Counted from the stretch's first letter, positions 47,677 to 56,870 are shown. The stretch: DNA of 64,000 nt from Oceanobacillus sp. FSL K6-2867 (GCF_037963145.1 NZ_CP150144.1:806001-870000), one strand, 5' to 3'. Notes: generated by a model not told the origin, from the letters alone. Numbers and translations are program-made.

Positions 47677-48429
47677 TTGTCAACGGTTCAAGCAGGAACA
47701 GAATTGCAACAGGCAATTGCATTACTGAAAGAAAAGAAATGGGTAGATCTCACGCATGCGTTTGGTCCAGATTCACCACATTTTTCAGCATTTGATGATG
47801 CGGAATTCAAGACGCTTTTCACACATGATGATGGCTTTTTCGCACAACGATTTAACTTTCCTGGACAATACGGCACACACATTGATGCACCGATTCATTT
47901 TGTACAGGATCAACGTTACCTTGAAGAGCTTGAATTAAAGGAGCTTGTTTTACCACTTGTAGTAATCGATAAGTCAAAGGAAGCTTTAGAAAATAATGAC
48001 TTCACCTTATCTAAAGAAGATATTCTAGCATTTGAAGCAACCAATGGAGAGATTGAAGCAGATACATTCGTAGCATTACGAACCGACTGGAGTAAACGTT
48101 GGTCAGATAAGACTGCTTTTGAAAATAAGGACGAAGCAGGCAATAGTCACTTGCCTGGATGGGGAATCGACGCACTGCGATTTTTATTTGAAGAAAGAAA
48201 CATAAATGCTGTCGGTCATGAAACATTTGATACAGATTCCTCCATCGATGTCCGAAAAAATGGCTCACTCATTGGCGAGTATTATGTGCTGGAACAAGAT
48301 ACATATCAGATAGAGCTACTAACCAATTTAGATAAAGTACCAACAAAAGGAGCTTATATCTTTAATATCGTTGCCAAACCAGAAAAAGCAACTGGATTTC
48401 CAGTAAGATCTTTTGCAATATTACCTTAA
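47677..48429 (+). CDS. Cyclase-family (kynurenine formamidase-like) metal hydrolase under S-box control
   Basis: 250 residues. The family motif HxGTHxDxPxH appears as QYGTHIDAPIHF, with Gln in place of the first His; DLTHAFGPDSPHF at the N-terminus and GHETFDTDSS near 190 also match. Members are Mn/Zn amidohydrolases acting on small amides. The start is TTG with GGGGGGA 6 nt upstream. It is the first gene after a SAM riboswitch and precedes two core-MetE genes, which points to a sulfur or methionine-related substrate, but that is inference. Confidence 0.85.
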   Translation: MSTVQAGTELQQAIALLKEKKWVDLTHAFGPDSPHFSAFDDAEFKTLFTHDDGFFAQRFNFPGQYGTHIDAPIHFVQDQRYLEELELKELVLPLVVIDKSKEALENNDFTLSKEDILAFEATNGEIEADTFVALRTDWSKRWSDKTAFENKDEAGNSHLPGWGIDALRFLFEERNINAVGHETFDTDSSIDVRKNGSLIGEYYVLEQDTYQIELLTNLDKVPTKGAYIFNIVAKPEKATGFPVRSFAILP

Positions 48430-48450
48430 TAAAAATATGGAGGGATTTTC

Positions 48451-49554
48451 ATGACGAAAACATTAATTAAAGCACCATTTAAAGCAGACCACGTAGGAAG
48501 CCTATTACGACCTGAAAGGATACATAAAGCGAGAAAGGATTTTAAAGAAGAAGCTATTTCCACAAGTGAGCTTCGTGCGATTGAGACAGAGGAAATTAAG
48601 CGAATAGTTGATAAACAAATTGAAGTTGGCCTTCAGGCTGTAACCGATGGGGAGTTTCGCAGAAGATTTTGGCATACAGATTTCTTAGAGCACTTTATTG
48701 GAATTGAAGGCTATGTACCAGACCATGGATTTAAATTTGTAGACGTAGAAACGGAAAAATACGACGTGCGCAATGTTGGAAAAATAGCATTTGACCCAGA
48801 ACATCCATTCATTAAAGACTTTATTGAATTTAAAGAAATTGTTGGTGACAGAGCTGTCGCAAAACAAACAATTCCAAGTCCAAATCAGTTGTTCAATGCT
48901 GGAATTCGGAATACAGATGTCTATCCAGACATCGAGGTATATGCAAATGATATTATCGTCGCTTACCGTGATGCGATAAAAGCATTTTACGATGCAGGCT
49001 GCCGCTACCTGCAATTAGATGATGTTTATATTGCAGGATTGAGCTCTGATACGATTCCATTTAATGATAGTAAATTAACAAGAGAATATTTAATCGATTT
49101 AGCGCTCCGAGTTGCGAATGGTGTACTAGAAGATAAACCAGAAGATTTAGTTGTAACGACTCATTTATGTCGCGGAAACTATCAATCTACCTGGGCGTTT
49201 GAAGGAAGCTACGCAAAAATTGCACCAACATTATTCGCAAAAGAAAAAGTAGATGGATTTTTCTTGGAATATGATGATGACCGTTCTGGAACCTTTGAGC
49301 CATTGAAGTATATCCCAGAGGGCGGTGCACAAGTAGTCATTGGCGCTGTAACATCTAAATTTGGTGAACTTGAAGATAAAGAGGCATTGAAAGCACGCAT
49401 TCAAGAAGCTGGTAACTATGTACCGTTGGAGCAATTAGCTTTAAGTCCGCAGTGTGGATTCGCATCAACCCACCATGGTAACAAGCTAACAGAAGAAGAA
49501 CAATGGAAAAAACTGAAATTTATCGTAGACATTTCAAAAGAAATTTGGGGATAA
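48451..49554 (+). CDS. Core-MetE protein, copy 1 (YxjG/YxjH-like, cobalamin-independent methionine synthase C-terminal family)
   Basis: 367 residues, equivalent to the catalytic half of MetE only. The N-terminal FKADHVGSLLRPERIHKAR is typical of this short family. Zinc ligands appear in TTHLCRGN (His, Cys) and SPQCGFAST (Cys). It should methylate homocysteine or a related thiol with a donor other than the folate used by full MetE. ATG with GGAGGG; 21 bp after the cyclase gene. B. subtilis YxjG and YxjH are also S-box controlled. Confidence 0.9.
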   Translation: MTKTLIKAPFKADHVGSLLRPERIHKARKDFKEEAISTSELRAIETEEIKRIVDKQIEVGLQAVTDGEFRRRFWHTDFLEHFIGIEGYVPDHGFKFVDVETEKYDVRNVGKIAFDPEHPFIKDFIEFKEIVGDRAVAKQTIPSPNQLFNAGIRNTDVYPDIEVYANDIIVAYRDAIKAFYDAGCRYLQLDDVYIAGLSSDTIPFNDSKLTREYLIDLALRVANGVLEDKPEDLVVTTHLCRGNYQSTWAFEGSYAKIAPTLFAKEKVDGFFLEYDDDRSGTFEPLKYIPEGGAQVVIGAVTSKFGELEDKEALKARIQEAGNYVPLEQLALSPQCGFASTHHGNKLTEEEQWKKLKFIVDISKEIWG

Positions 49555-49598
49555 TTTTTCTTTCACATCTAAAAAATTAAAGAAAGAAGGAATAGATC

Positions 49599-50705
49599 AT
49601 GACAAAAACTTTAGTAAAAGCACCTTTCAAAGCAGACCACGTAGGAAGTTTATTACGCCCAGAAAGCCTACATCAGGCGAGAGAAGATTTTAAAGCAGGA
49701 AAAATCACTGCGGCAGAATTACGCGAAGTAGAAACGAAAGAAATCAAACGTATTGTTGATAAACAGATTGAAGTCGGATTAGAAGCAGTAACCGATGGTG
49801 AATTCCGTCGCAGCTGGTGGCATCTTGATTTTCTTGAGCATTTAAATGGGATTGAAGGCTACAACACCGAAAAAGGCTATCAATTCGATGGCGTAGAAAC
49901 AGACCGATATCATGTTCGTAACATCGGGAAAATTTCCTTTAATGCCGATCATCCGTTTATTAAGGACTTTATTGAATTTAAGGAAATTGTTGGTGACCGT
50001 GCAGTTCCGAAACAAACGATTCCAAGTCCAAACCAGCTATTTGAAGTTGGGATACGAAACCCAGAAATTTATCCAGATATTGAAGAATATGCCAACGATA
50101 TTACACAAGCATACCGAGACGCTGTAAAAGCATTCTATGATGCTGGTGTGCGTTACTTACAATTAGACGATGTGTACATTGCTGGACTTTCATCTTCTGA
50201 CTTTAAATTAATCGATACTGGCGGCTATTCAAGAGAGCAATTAATCGATTTAGCAGTTCGTATTGTAAATGGTGTACTCGAAGACAAACCAGAGGATTTA
50301 ATTGTAACAACACATCTATGTCGCGGAAACTATCGTTCAAGCTGGGCATTCCAAGGAAGCTATGCTGAAGTTGCTCCGATTCTTTTTGCGAAAGAGAAAG
50401 TGGACGGCTTTTTCCTTGAGTACGACGATGAGCGTTCCGGAACCTTCGAACCGCTGAAACATGTTCCAAAAGGTGGAGCACAAGTCGTTATTGGAGCGAT
50501 CACATCCAAGTTCGGTGAGCTAGAAGATAAAGAAGTGATCAAAAAGCGAATTGAAGCTGCATCAGAATTCGTCCCATTAGAGCAAATTGCTTTAAGTCCA
50601 CAGTGCGGATTTGCTTCTACGCATCACGGCAATAAGCTATCAGAAGAAGAACAATGGGCGAAATTGAAATATATAGTTGATTTATCGAAAGAGATTTGGA
50701 AATAA
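49599..50705 (+). CDS. Core-MetE protein, copy 2
   Basis: 368 residues, very similar to the preceding gene along its whole length (same FKADHVGSLLRPE, TTHLCRGN and SPQCGFAST blocks), so a tandem duplication. Differences are spread through the sequence (for example KLIDTGGYSREQ against TIPFNDSKLTRE), which suggests an old duplication kept by selection rather than a recent copy. ATG with AGAAGGAA. Last gene of the S-box operon. Confidence 0.9.
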   Translation: MTKTLVKAPFKADHVGSLLRPESLHQAREDFKAGKITAAELREVETKEIKRIVDKQIEVGLEAVTDGEFRRSWWHLDFLEHLNGIEGYNTEKGYQFDGVETDRYHVRNIGKISFNADHPFIKDFIEFKEIVGDRAVPKQTIPSPNQLFEVGIRNPEIYPDIEEYANDITQAYRDAVKAFYDAGVRYLQLDDVYIAGLSSSDFKLIDTGGYSREQLIDLAVRIVNGVLEDKPEDLIVTTHLCRGNYRSSWAFQGSYAEVAPILFAKEKVDGFFLEYDDERSGTFEPLKHVPKGGAQVVIGAITSKFGELEDKEVIKKRIEAASEFVPLEQIALSPQCGFASTHHGNKLSEEEQWAKLKYIVDLSKEIWK

Positions 50706-50718
50706 TCATGTAGACTTG

Positions 50719-50751
50719 GCAGAAAGGAAAGTACAAAACTTTCCTTTCTGC
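50719..50751. terminator. Hairpin after the core-MetE pair
   Basis: A perfect 13-bp stem GCAGAAAGGAAAG/CTTTCCTTTCTGC with a 7-nt loop, 14 nt past the stop. No T run follows, so it may stabilise the 3' end or end transcription weakly. The next 50752-50949 holds no gene I can support. Confidence 0.5.
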
Positions 50752-50949
50752 AACTAAGGCATCCCCCAAAGTCTTGGTGAATGCCGGGTTTTCTAAAAAA
50801 ACTTACAGTGTGCAATTCAAATTGCTGTTCGTTTTTCTCATTTATCACGCATTAACGGGTTGTAATACCCTCACCTCTAAACGCGAAGGAACCAAAACAT
50901 GTGAAGGTGTGAGGAAGGAATGGAAACCCTCAGTGAATGAAATTTCACT

Positions 50950-51999
50950 TTATGATTTTTTTCTCAATCTAACCCAAGATATAATAACTGCAATAATTAA
51001 AACAAAACCTAAATACCCGGTAATTGGATAAACAGTCCCAACAAGTGTTGTAAAGCCGATAAAGCTTGCACCAAAGGCCACTAAACCTATGATAACAACG
51101 GCTCCTTTAAATGTTTTCGTATTCTGCGGAACTAGTCGTGCGGTAAAAGCATAGAGCATACCTACTGCCGTGTTGAAAATCATCCCTAATAAAGCAATTG
51201 CCATTAATATACCAACAATTGGCGAGACTTCTGTTGCCAGCATTAATGTAGGCATATCTGTCTTTTGAACAGATTCTATATTCATAAATAAACTTAAATT
51301 AATTAAAAATAGTAATAATCCAAGTCCAATACCACCAAGAATCCCACCCCATCCAGCAGTTTTTCTATCCTTCATTGTGCCGCCAATGACAGCTAGCATA
51401 GCAAATCCTGCTGCAAGATTATACGAAACATAGAGCAATGCTCCTGTAATAAAGTTAGGAGCTGAAGCAGCCTGCGTCTCTGCCAATGCATTTAACTGAC
51501 TAAAGCTTGTCTCACTGGTAAACAAAGAGTAGCCCGTTATAATAAATATTAAAACCAATAAATATGGGGTTATACTGCTTATTACTGTAATAACTTTATT
51601 TACATTTAAACAAAGTGTTGCGATAACAGCTGCGGTCATAATTAAGTTTCCAACAAGTGGAGGAACATCGAATTGCTGTTCAAAAATTGATCCACTTCCA
51701 GCAATCATTACAACAGCAACTCCAAACAGGAAGAATGTAATCAATAGATCGATTGCTAATCCAAAATATCTTCCACAAATTTTATAAATTACTTCACGAT
51801 GTGATATTGTTTGATGATAAGATCCAAGTTGTAACACATGCATTCCTAGAAATGCAAACAGTAATCCTGCAATAATTGTTCCAAGTACACTATAGATGCC
51901 AAAGCTCGTAAAAAACTGCATCACTTCCTGACCTGAAGCAAAACCTGCACCAACAATTAACCCAACATAGGCTCCAGCAACCTGAAGACTCTTTTTCAT
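50950..51999 (-). CDS. YkvI-like membrane protein, probable transporter
   Basis: 349 residues with ten hydrophobic segments. The N-terminus AGAYVGLIVGAGFASGQEVM, with a glycine-rich unwound stretch in helix 1, is typical of the YkvI family and resembles LeuT-fold carriers. ATG with GGGG about 8 nt upstream. It follows the racemase gene on the same strand after a 99-bp spacer with a long hairpin, so it may import the amino acids or peptides that the operon uses; this is inference. Confidence 0.78.
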   Translation of the reverse strand: MKKSLQVAGAYVGLIVGAGFASGQEVMQFFTSFGIYSVLGTIIAGLLFAFLGMHVLQLGSYHQTISHREVIYKICGRYFGLAIDLLITFFLFGVAVVMIAGSGSIFEQQFDVPPLVGNLIMTAAVIATLCLNVNKVITVISSITPYLLVLIFIITGYSLFTSETSFSQLNALAETQAASAPNFITGALLYVSYNLAAGFAMLAVIGGTMKDRKTAGWGGILGGIGLGLLLFLINLSLFMNIESVQKTDMPTLMLATEVSPIVGILMAIALLGMIFNTAVGMLYAFTARLVPQNTKTFKGAVVIIGLVAFGASFIGFTTLVGTVYPITGYLGFVLIIAVIISWVRLRKKS

Positions 52000-52043
52000 A
52001 TGTAAATCCCCTTCTATTTATATCTAAATATTTCGACTTTTCG

Positions 52044-52086
52044 TTTTATGTAAGAGGAGTGCGTATAGTGCTCTCCTCACATAAAA
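52044..52086 (-). repeat. Long intercistronic hairpin between the racemase and ykvI-like genes
   Basis: TTTTATGT/ACATAAAA outer stem plus GAGGAG/CTCCTC and GC/GC inner steps. No T run follows, so it is a weak terminator or an mRNA stability element that may lower expression of the membrane protein. Confidence 0.45.
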
Positions 52087-52098
52087 CAGCGTATTTTA

Positions 52099-53214
52099 TT
52101 AGAAATGATAAACTCTTGTCCATTCCGTAAATTCATCCATTGCTTCCTCATCGATGTCATAGCCAATTCCAGGCTGTTCCGGAACGTGTATGAGTCCATC
52201 CTCAGCAATAACTTCTGGCTTAATGATATCTTTTTCCCAATATCTTGAAGAACCAGCTGTATCTCCTGGTAACACAAATTGTGCAAGTGTTGTTAATGCA
52301 ATATTATGTGCTCTGCCTACACCAGCTTCGAGCATGCCACCACACCAAACATCGATACCTTTATCCATACAAAAATCATGAATACGTTTCGCTTCGGTTA
52401 ATCCACCGACACGCCCAATTTTTATATTAATAATTTTGCAGCTGCCAAGCTCGTAGGCTTTTTTCGTGTCGTCGAGTGAATGGATACTCTCATCTAAGCA
52501 AATTGGTGTTTTCATAACAGCTTGAAGCTTCGCATGGTCTATAATATCATCATGCTGTAAAGGCTGTTCAATCATCATTAAATTGAGATCATCTAACTTT
52601 TGTAAATGCTCAATATCATCAATTGTATATGCTGAATTTGCATCCGCCATAATTGGTGTATCCGGAAAATGCTTGCGTACCTCACGAAGAATCTCTACAT
52701 CCCAACCTGGCTTAATTTTTATTTTTATTCGTTTGTAGCCGGCATCAACAAAGTGTTGAATCGTTTGAATTAAATCATCTAATGTAGGCTGGATTCCTAT
52801 ACTGATTCCAACATCAATTTGTTTTCTTTCTCCACCTAGAGCTGCCGCTAATGTTAGATTTTCTCGTTTTGCATATAAATCCCAAACTGCTCCCTCTAAT
52901 GCAGACTTTGCCATATTATTACGCTTAATTGGATGGAATAAATCGGATACTTGATCCGGATGACTGACTTGATTATCTTTTAAAATAGGAATAAGAAAGT
53001 CTTCCATAACATGCAAATTTATCTTTACCGTTTCTTCACTATACCAGGGACTTGAAAATGCAACAGACTCCCCATACCCGCGATTTCCATCTTCATCAAT
53101 GAGCTCTGTAATAAAAAATTCTTTATCCTGGAAGGTCCCAAAGCTCGTTGTAAAAGGATTCTTCATGCGCATGTTCAATTTATGTAGTTTCAGTTGTTTA
53201 ATAGGTATTGTCAT
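52099..53214 (-). CDS. N-acyl(succinyl)amino-acid racemase / o-succinylbenzoate synthase family
   Basis: 371 residues of the enolase superfamily, MLE subgroup. Catalytic residues in order: KIKIK (K164 and K166), D191 (MADANSAY), E216 (MIEQPL), D241 (CLDESI) and K265 ([10 protein letters not shown]). The sequence is of the NSAR/OSBS type. There are no men genes nearby; instead a GNAT acyltransferase and an M20 hydrolase adjoin it, as in the Geobacillus kaustophilus cluster where the enzyme racemises N-succinylamino acids. That context favours racemase over MenC function. Confidence 0.88.
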   Translation of the reverse strand: MTIPIKQLKLHKLNMRMKNPFTTSFGTFQDKEFFITELIDEDGNRGYGESVAFSSPWYSEETVKINLHVMEDFLIPILKDNQVSHPDQVSDLFHPIKRNNMAKSALEGAVWDLYAKRENLTLAAALGGERKQIDVGISIGIQPTLDDLIQTIQHFVDAGYKRIKIKIKPGWDVEILREVRKHFPDTPIMADANSAYTIDDIEHLQKLDDLNLMMIEQPLQHDDIIDHAKLQAVMKTPICLDESIHSLDDTKKAYELGSCKIINIKIGRVGGLTEAKRIHDFCMDKGIDVWCGGMLEAGVGRAHNIALTTLAQFVLPGDTAGSSRYWEKDIIKPEVIAEDGLIHVPEQPGIGYDIDEEAMDEFTEWTRVYHF

Positions 53215-53330
53215 TGTGTATCCTCCTGGTTAAATTAATGCTGACGACCTTAATATCTGCCAGACCGTCAGAAGATATCTTAAGTATTTTACAGGCTGGA
53301 AAGTTTTATTTTTCCCGCCTGTTTCAATAC

Positions 53331-54131
53331 TTACTGCTTGCGAAAAACATAGTAATTAAAGTCATCAGCATAATGAATAAAATCGAAAGCTTGATAGCCA
53401 TGTTGGAAGAGTCTTCTAAAGAGACCTTGCGTTATAAGTCTCCATGTTTTTGCAAGGTCAAAGTTTTCCTCTTTCAGACTTTGGTAATTTGCTGGAATTG
53501 CAACCAGCCAAACATCCCTTTCCATACTATCACTTGCATGATAGTTGTCTGTTAAAATTGGCTTATAATCATCAGAGTCCATTTGTAATAATATATTTGC
53601 CGCATCAACTGGTACGGCTTCCTTCTCTTTGCAGGTTTGAGTAATATCCCACATAATCTGAAAACGATCAGATGGCAGTCCTTGACTGAATTCATCACCT
53701 AGCTCACCATAATGATTTTCTTTAAAATAAACCCCTTTGGCACCAAGCTTGTGCAAGTTTAAATAGGCGTTTACACTTTCTAATGGATCAAACGTCCATG
53801 TTATCATTTCATAGCCCATTTCTTTTGCCAATGCCGCTTGCTTTAGTTTTAACCTTCTTCCAATTCCATCTTTCCTATACGCTGGAAGTATTCCCATCAT
53901 ATGAGAGCATAAGTAAGCATTTTTTCCATCAAATCCTGCGAAGCTGTATAGAAATCCAATTAGCTTTTCGGAATCATAGGCTCCTAAAATAATGCCGCCA
54001 TTCGTTAATGCTGTAAATGTTTGATGCAACGGGATCGCCGACATATGCCATACTGATTCTTCCAGCTTCTGAACTTCTCTTAGTTCGTTCAGTGTCGTTA
54101 TTTCTGTAATGTCTAGTTTATCTTTTGTCAC
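53331..54131 (-). CDS. GNAT-family N-acyltransferase (candidate D-amino-acid N-succinyltransferase)
   Basis: 266 residues; N-terminal GNAT domain with the acyl-CoA-binding segment SHMMGILPAYRKDGIGRRLK (motif A, RxxGxGxxL-like) and WTFDPLESVNAYLNLHKLGA, then a C-terminal extension of unknown role. The start is GTG with AAAGGAG 8 nt upstream. By analogy with the G. kaustophilus NSAR pathway it would acylate D-amino acids before racemisation. It lies between the M20 hydrolase (17 bp away) and the racemase. Confidence 0.82.
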   Translation of the reverse strand: MTKDKLDITEITTLNELREVQKLEESVWHMSAIPLHQTFTALTNGGIILGAYDSEKLIGFLYSFAGFDGKNAYLCSHMMGILPAYRKDGIGRRLKLKQAALAKEMGYEMITWTFDPLESVNAYLNLHKLGAKGVYFKENHYGELGDEFSQGLPSDRFQIMWDITQTCKEKEAVPVDAANILLQMDSDDYKPILTDNYHASDSMERDVWLVAIPANYQSLKEENFDLAKTWRLITQGLFRRLFQHGYQAFDFIHYADDFNYYVFRKQ

Positions 54132-54148
54132 TCGAAAGACTCCTTTTA

Positions 54149-55273
54149 CTAAAATGACTCCATTGTTTTATATAAGGCGCGTGTTATAATTTCAACTGCT
54201 TTTGGAATAGCGTTATGATTAAAGATCATCTCTGGATGATGAAGACCCGGCACCAAATCACACCCAACTGCCAGCATTGTTGCTTTTAAAGCTGGTCGTT
54301 TAATTGTATAAAAATGAAAATCATCCCCGCCTGTTGTTGTAATAACCGGGGATAAATTATCTTCTCCCGCACATTCAGCAATTGCCTGTCTCATAAAAGA
54401 TATTGCATCTTGATCAAGCTCTGCAGCGGCTATATTCGCTCCAACTGACAAATCAATTTCTACGTCATAAAGCTCCGCAAGCGATGAAGCAATGCGATAA
54501 ATTTTTTCTGTAATTTCTTCCATCACTTCATTATTCTGAGCCCTCACGTCAATTGAAAAACTAGCATTTCCGGGAATTATATTTGAGCTTTTTCCCCCTG
54601 CATGGAACGCAGTCATTTTAGCAGAGTGAGGAATCATCGGGTTCACTCGAATGCTATTAATCGCTTGAAAAAAATCCGTTCCAACCTGAATGGCATTTGC
54701 ATTTAAATGCGGTCTGGCTCCATGTGCATCATGCCCTTTTATATGGCCTTGGATAAACTTAGCTGCACCGTGCTTAATAGCCGGAGCAAATTGTCCATAT
54801 CCTAACTCCTCTATCGGTCTCAAATGCATGCCATACAAATAATCCACATCGTCAACAATGCCTTTGTCCACAAAGGCTAACGCACCATTGCCTTTCTCCT
54901 CTGCTGGTTGAAAAATAAATCGAAATGTTCCTTCAAACTGTTTCTTTTCTTCTAAGATTGTAAGCAGCGCCCCAATGACAATCGTCATATGGGCATCATG
55001 TCCGCAGGAGTGATTTGCCTGGAATGTTCCGTTCACTTCCTGCCATAATGCATCGATATCTGCTCTGAGGGCAATAACAGGACTGCCGCTACCTACATCG
55101 ATTACTAAACCTGTTGAATCATCAAAACGTTTTATCGTACAGTCCTTGCCTTGAAACAGCTTTTCAATATAAGCGGTTGTCTGACTTTCTTCCCAGCTGA
55201 TCTCTGGATTTTCGTGTAAATAATTAAATATATCCTTTAATAAAGGATTTAGCTTTTTTAAGGTTGCATCCAT
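54149..55273 (-). CDS. M20 family amidohydrolase (candidate N-acyl-L-amino-acid hydrolase)
   Basis: 374 residues with the IAA-amino-acid hydrolase/hippuricase type motifs: ALRADIDALWQEV, SCGHDAHMTIVIGA (Cys/His metal ligands), FQPAEEKGNGALAFVD (Glu), GMHLRP and TTGGDDFHFY. In the NSAR pathway an enzyme of this class releases the L-amino acid from its N-acyl form, making D-to-L conversion irreversible. ATG with GGGAG. Confidence 0.88.
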   Translation of the reverse strand: MDATLKKLNPLLKDIFNYLHENPEISWEESQTTAYIEKLFQGKDCTIKRFDDSTGLVIDVGSGSPVIALRADIDALWQEVNGTFQANHSCGHDAHMTIVIGALLTILEEKKQFEGTFRFIFQPAEEKGNGALAFVDKGIVDDVDYLYGMHLRPIEELGYGQFAPAIKHGAAKFIQGHIKGHDAHGARPHLNANAIQVGTDFFQAINSIRVNPMIPHSAKMTAFHAGGKSSNIIPGNASFSIDVRAQNNEVMEEITEKIYRIASSLAELYDVEIDLSVGANIAAAELDQDAISFMRQAIAECAGEDNLSPVITTTGGDDFHFYTIKRPALKATMLAVGCDLVPGLHHPEMIFNHNAIPKAVEIITRALYKTMESF

Positions 55274-55344
55274 TTTAATTAACTCCCATCTAAGCTTAAA
55301 AAATTGCCATTAATTCACGTATACAGATATAAAGAAAATTCCTA

Positions 55345-56187
55345 TCAATCAAAAAAGTCCTTTCCACTTATGGAATCAAACATTTTTACTCTTTCTTTAA
55401 CTTTTTCATCATTTTCAAGTGAGATTGACGCAATAATACTGTTTGACAATGACATTACTGCTGGTGCAACATCTAAGGTTGATTTCCCGGAAAGCTGCAC
55501 ACTTAATACTAAATCGCAATATGTTGTAATTGGAGAAAAGCTTGAATCTGTTATTCCAATTACAAATGCTCCCCCATTTTTAGCATGCTTGGCAATATTA
55601 ATCGTATCTATAGCGTATCGGTGAAAAGAAAACCCTACAAACACACTTCTCTCCGTAAGCTCGCTTAGCCGCAATAGAATATCATCTGTGCCCGGATTAT
55701 ACATCCTTGTATGACCGAGAATTAAATCAAGTGAATACGAAAACCAGCTTGCTAATGCATGAGAGGAACGAACTCCAGCAACAAAAACACGATCTGCATT
55801 TGTTAATTTCGTTACAGCTGTTGAAAGATTTTCCTCTGATAGCCGCTGCATCACTTTTTGAATGTCTTCTGCATCACTTGCCATTAATCGTTTAATGGAA
55901 TTCTTTGTGCCGCCACCAACCTTTTTATCCTCCACATAATCAGATAGTGAACTCTTTTGTAATAGAATATTTTGAACCTCCCCTTGAAGTTCCTTATATC
56001 CGTTATATCCAAGCTGTTTACAAAATCTTATGATAGTTGTTTCACTAACTCCAATTTGTTTTCCAGCTTCTGTTGCAGAAGAAACTGCAAATACCCTCGG
56101 GTTTTCCAAAATATATGAAGCAATCTTCTGTAAACTATTTGTAAACGTATTTTTTTGTTGATAGATCTTTTGGTAAATATCATCCAT
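55345..56187 (-). CDS. MurR/RpiR-family transcriptional regulator
   Basis: 280 residues: N-terminal helix-turn-helix (about 20-75, VSSATEAGKQIGVSETTIIRFCKQLGY) and a SIS domain (about 125-255, VFVAGVRSSHALASWFSYSL) that usually senses a phosphorylated sugar or amino-sugar. It is the first gene of the acyl-amino-acid cluster and has a palindrome in its own leader, consistent with autoregulation. ATG with a TGAGGT site. Confidence 0.9.
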   Translation of the reverse strand: MDDIYQKIYQQKNTFTNSLQKIASYILENPRVFAVSSATEAGKQIGVSETTIIRFCKQLGYNGYKELQGEVQNILLQKSSLSDYVEDKKVGGGTKNSIKRLMASDAEDIQKVMQRLSEENLSTAVTKLTNADRVFVAGVRSSHALASWFSYSLDLILGHTRMYNPGTDDILLRLSELTERSVFVGFSFHRYAIDTINIAKHAKNGGAFVIGITDSSFSPITTYCDLVLSVQLSGKSTLDVAPAVMSLSNSIIASISLENDEKVKERVKMFDSISGKDFFD

Positions 56188-56209
56188 ATCAATACCTCAT
56201 TAAATTACA

Positions 56210-56231
56210 AAATAAAGGGTTTCCTTTATTT
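56210..56231 (-). promoter_or_regulatory. Palindromic operator candidate in the RpiR-regulator leader
   Basis: AAATAAAGG and CCTTTATTT are perfect 9-bp inverted copies around a 4-nt centre, lying between the promoter and the regulator start. RpiR-family proteins bind such dyads; a second dyad GGTAT/ATACC lies at 56322-56336. Confidence 0.5.
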
Positions 56232-56270
56232 ATTTAAGAAAAAGAAGTAATTCCTTTTTTCAGTTAATTC

Positions 56271-56299
56271 ATACTATCATATTTCCAAGCGTCTGTCAC
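56271..56299 (-). promoter_or_regulatory. Sigma-A promoter of the acyl-amino-acid cluster
   Basis: GTGACA (56294-56299), 17 bp, TAGTAT (56271-56276) on the minus strand, about 85 bp before the regulator start. Confidence 0.6.
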
Positions 56300-56394
56300 C
56301 TTGTATTTTTTTAAAAAAACTGGTATGAACTATACCTAACAGGTAAATGCTATCATTCTGCTTATGTCGATAGGATGATTATACTCCCTTATTG

Positions 56395-56430
56395 AAAAAA
56401 AAGACCACCTTATATTAGGCAGCCTCTGCT
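56395..56430 (-). terminator. Terminator after the 84-residue membrane protein
   Basis: A 9-bp stem with three G-U pairs in minus-strand RNA, followed by eight T's. Confidence 0.7.
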
Positions 56431-56435
56431 TAGAA

Positions 56436-56690
56436 TTAAAAGATATAAAATGCCAATGCCAATATGGAAAGACTAATGGTGATGACATATATCAAGATCA
56501 ATGAAGGCAAATTGGATTTTAAGGATTTCGTTTCATACTCAAGCGAACGTGCAAACTCACTTGCAGCTCCTTCTCCAGCCTCTTCATATTTTCTTTGTTT
56601 GTCCTCTTCCTGTTTCATACCATATAAAGTCAAAACAACAGCAATCAGACATACCGCTCCAACAAGAACAATCATTCCTGTACTTACCAA
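56436..56690 (-). CDS. Small two-helix membrane protein, 84 residues, unknown function
   Basis: Two hydrophobic helices (about 5-25 and 60-83) joined by a charged cytoplasmic-type segment (KQEEDKQRKYEEAGEGAASE). The start is TTG with GAGGAGGG 6 nt upstream. It has its own terminator and lies between the acyl-amino-acid and citrate clusters. Family not recognised. Small proteins of this shape are often accessory subunits of carriers, but nothing here proves it. Confidence 0.65.
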   Translation of the reverse strand: MVSTGMIVLVGAVCLIAVVLTLYGMKQEEDKQRKYEEAGEGAASEFARSLEYETKSLKSNLPSLILIYVITISLSILALAFYIF

Positions 56691-56834
56691 CCTATGCCCT
56701 CCTCAGTTCTTGCACAACTTGATTATTTCAAAAATTTTAATATAAAAATAATTGCCTGAAGCCTATTATATCGCATTTCTTTTAACATAAGTTGGACTCT
56801 ATCATTTTGTTGAATTTTTGTAACTTAACTTGCA

Positions 56835-56870
56835 AATAAAAACGAAGCCCACATAAAATGAGCTTCGCTT
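56835..56870 (-). terminator. Terminator after the CitMHS transporter
   Basis: CGAAGC/GCTTCG stem extended by G-U and A-T pairs, with TTTTT on the minus strand, about 20 nt past the stop. Confidence 0.75.
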
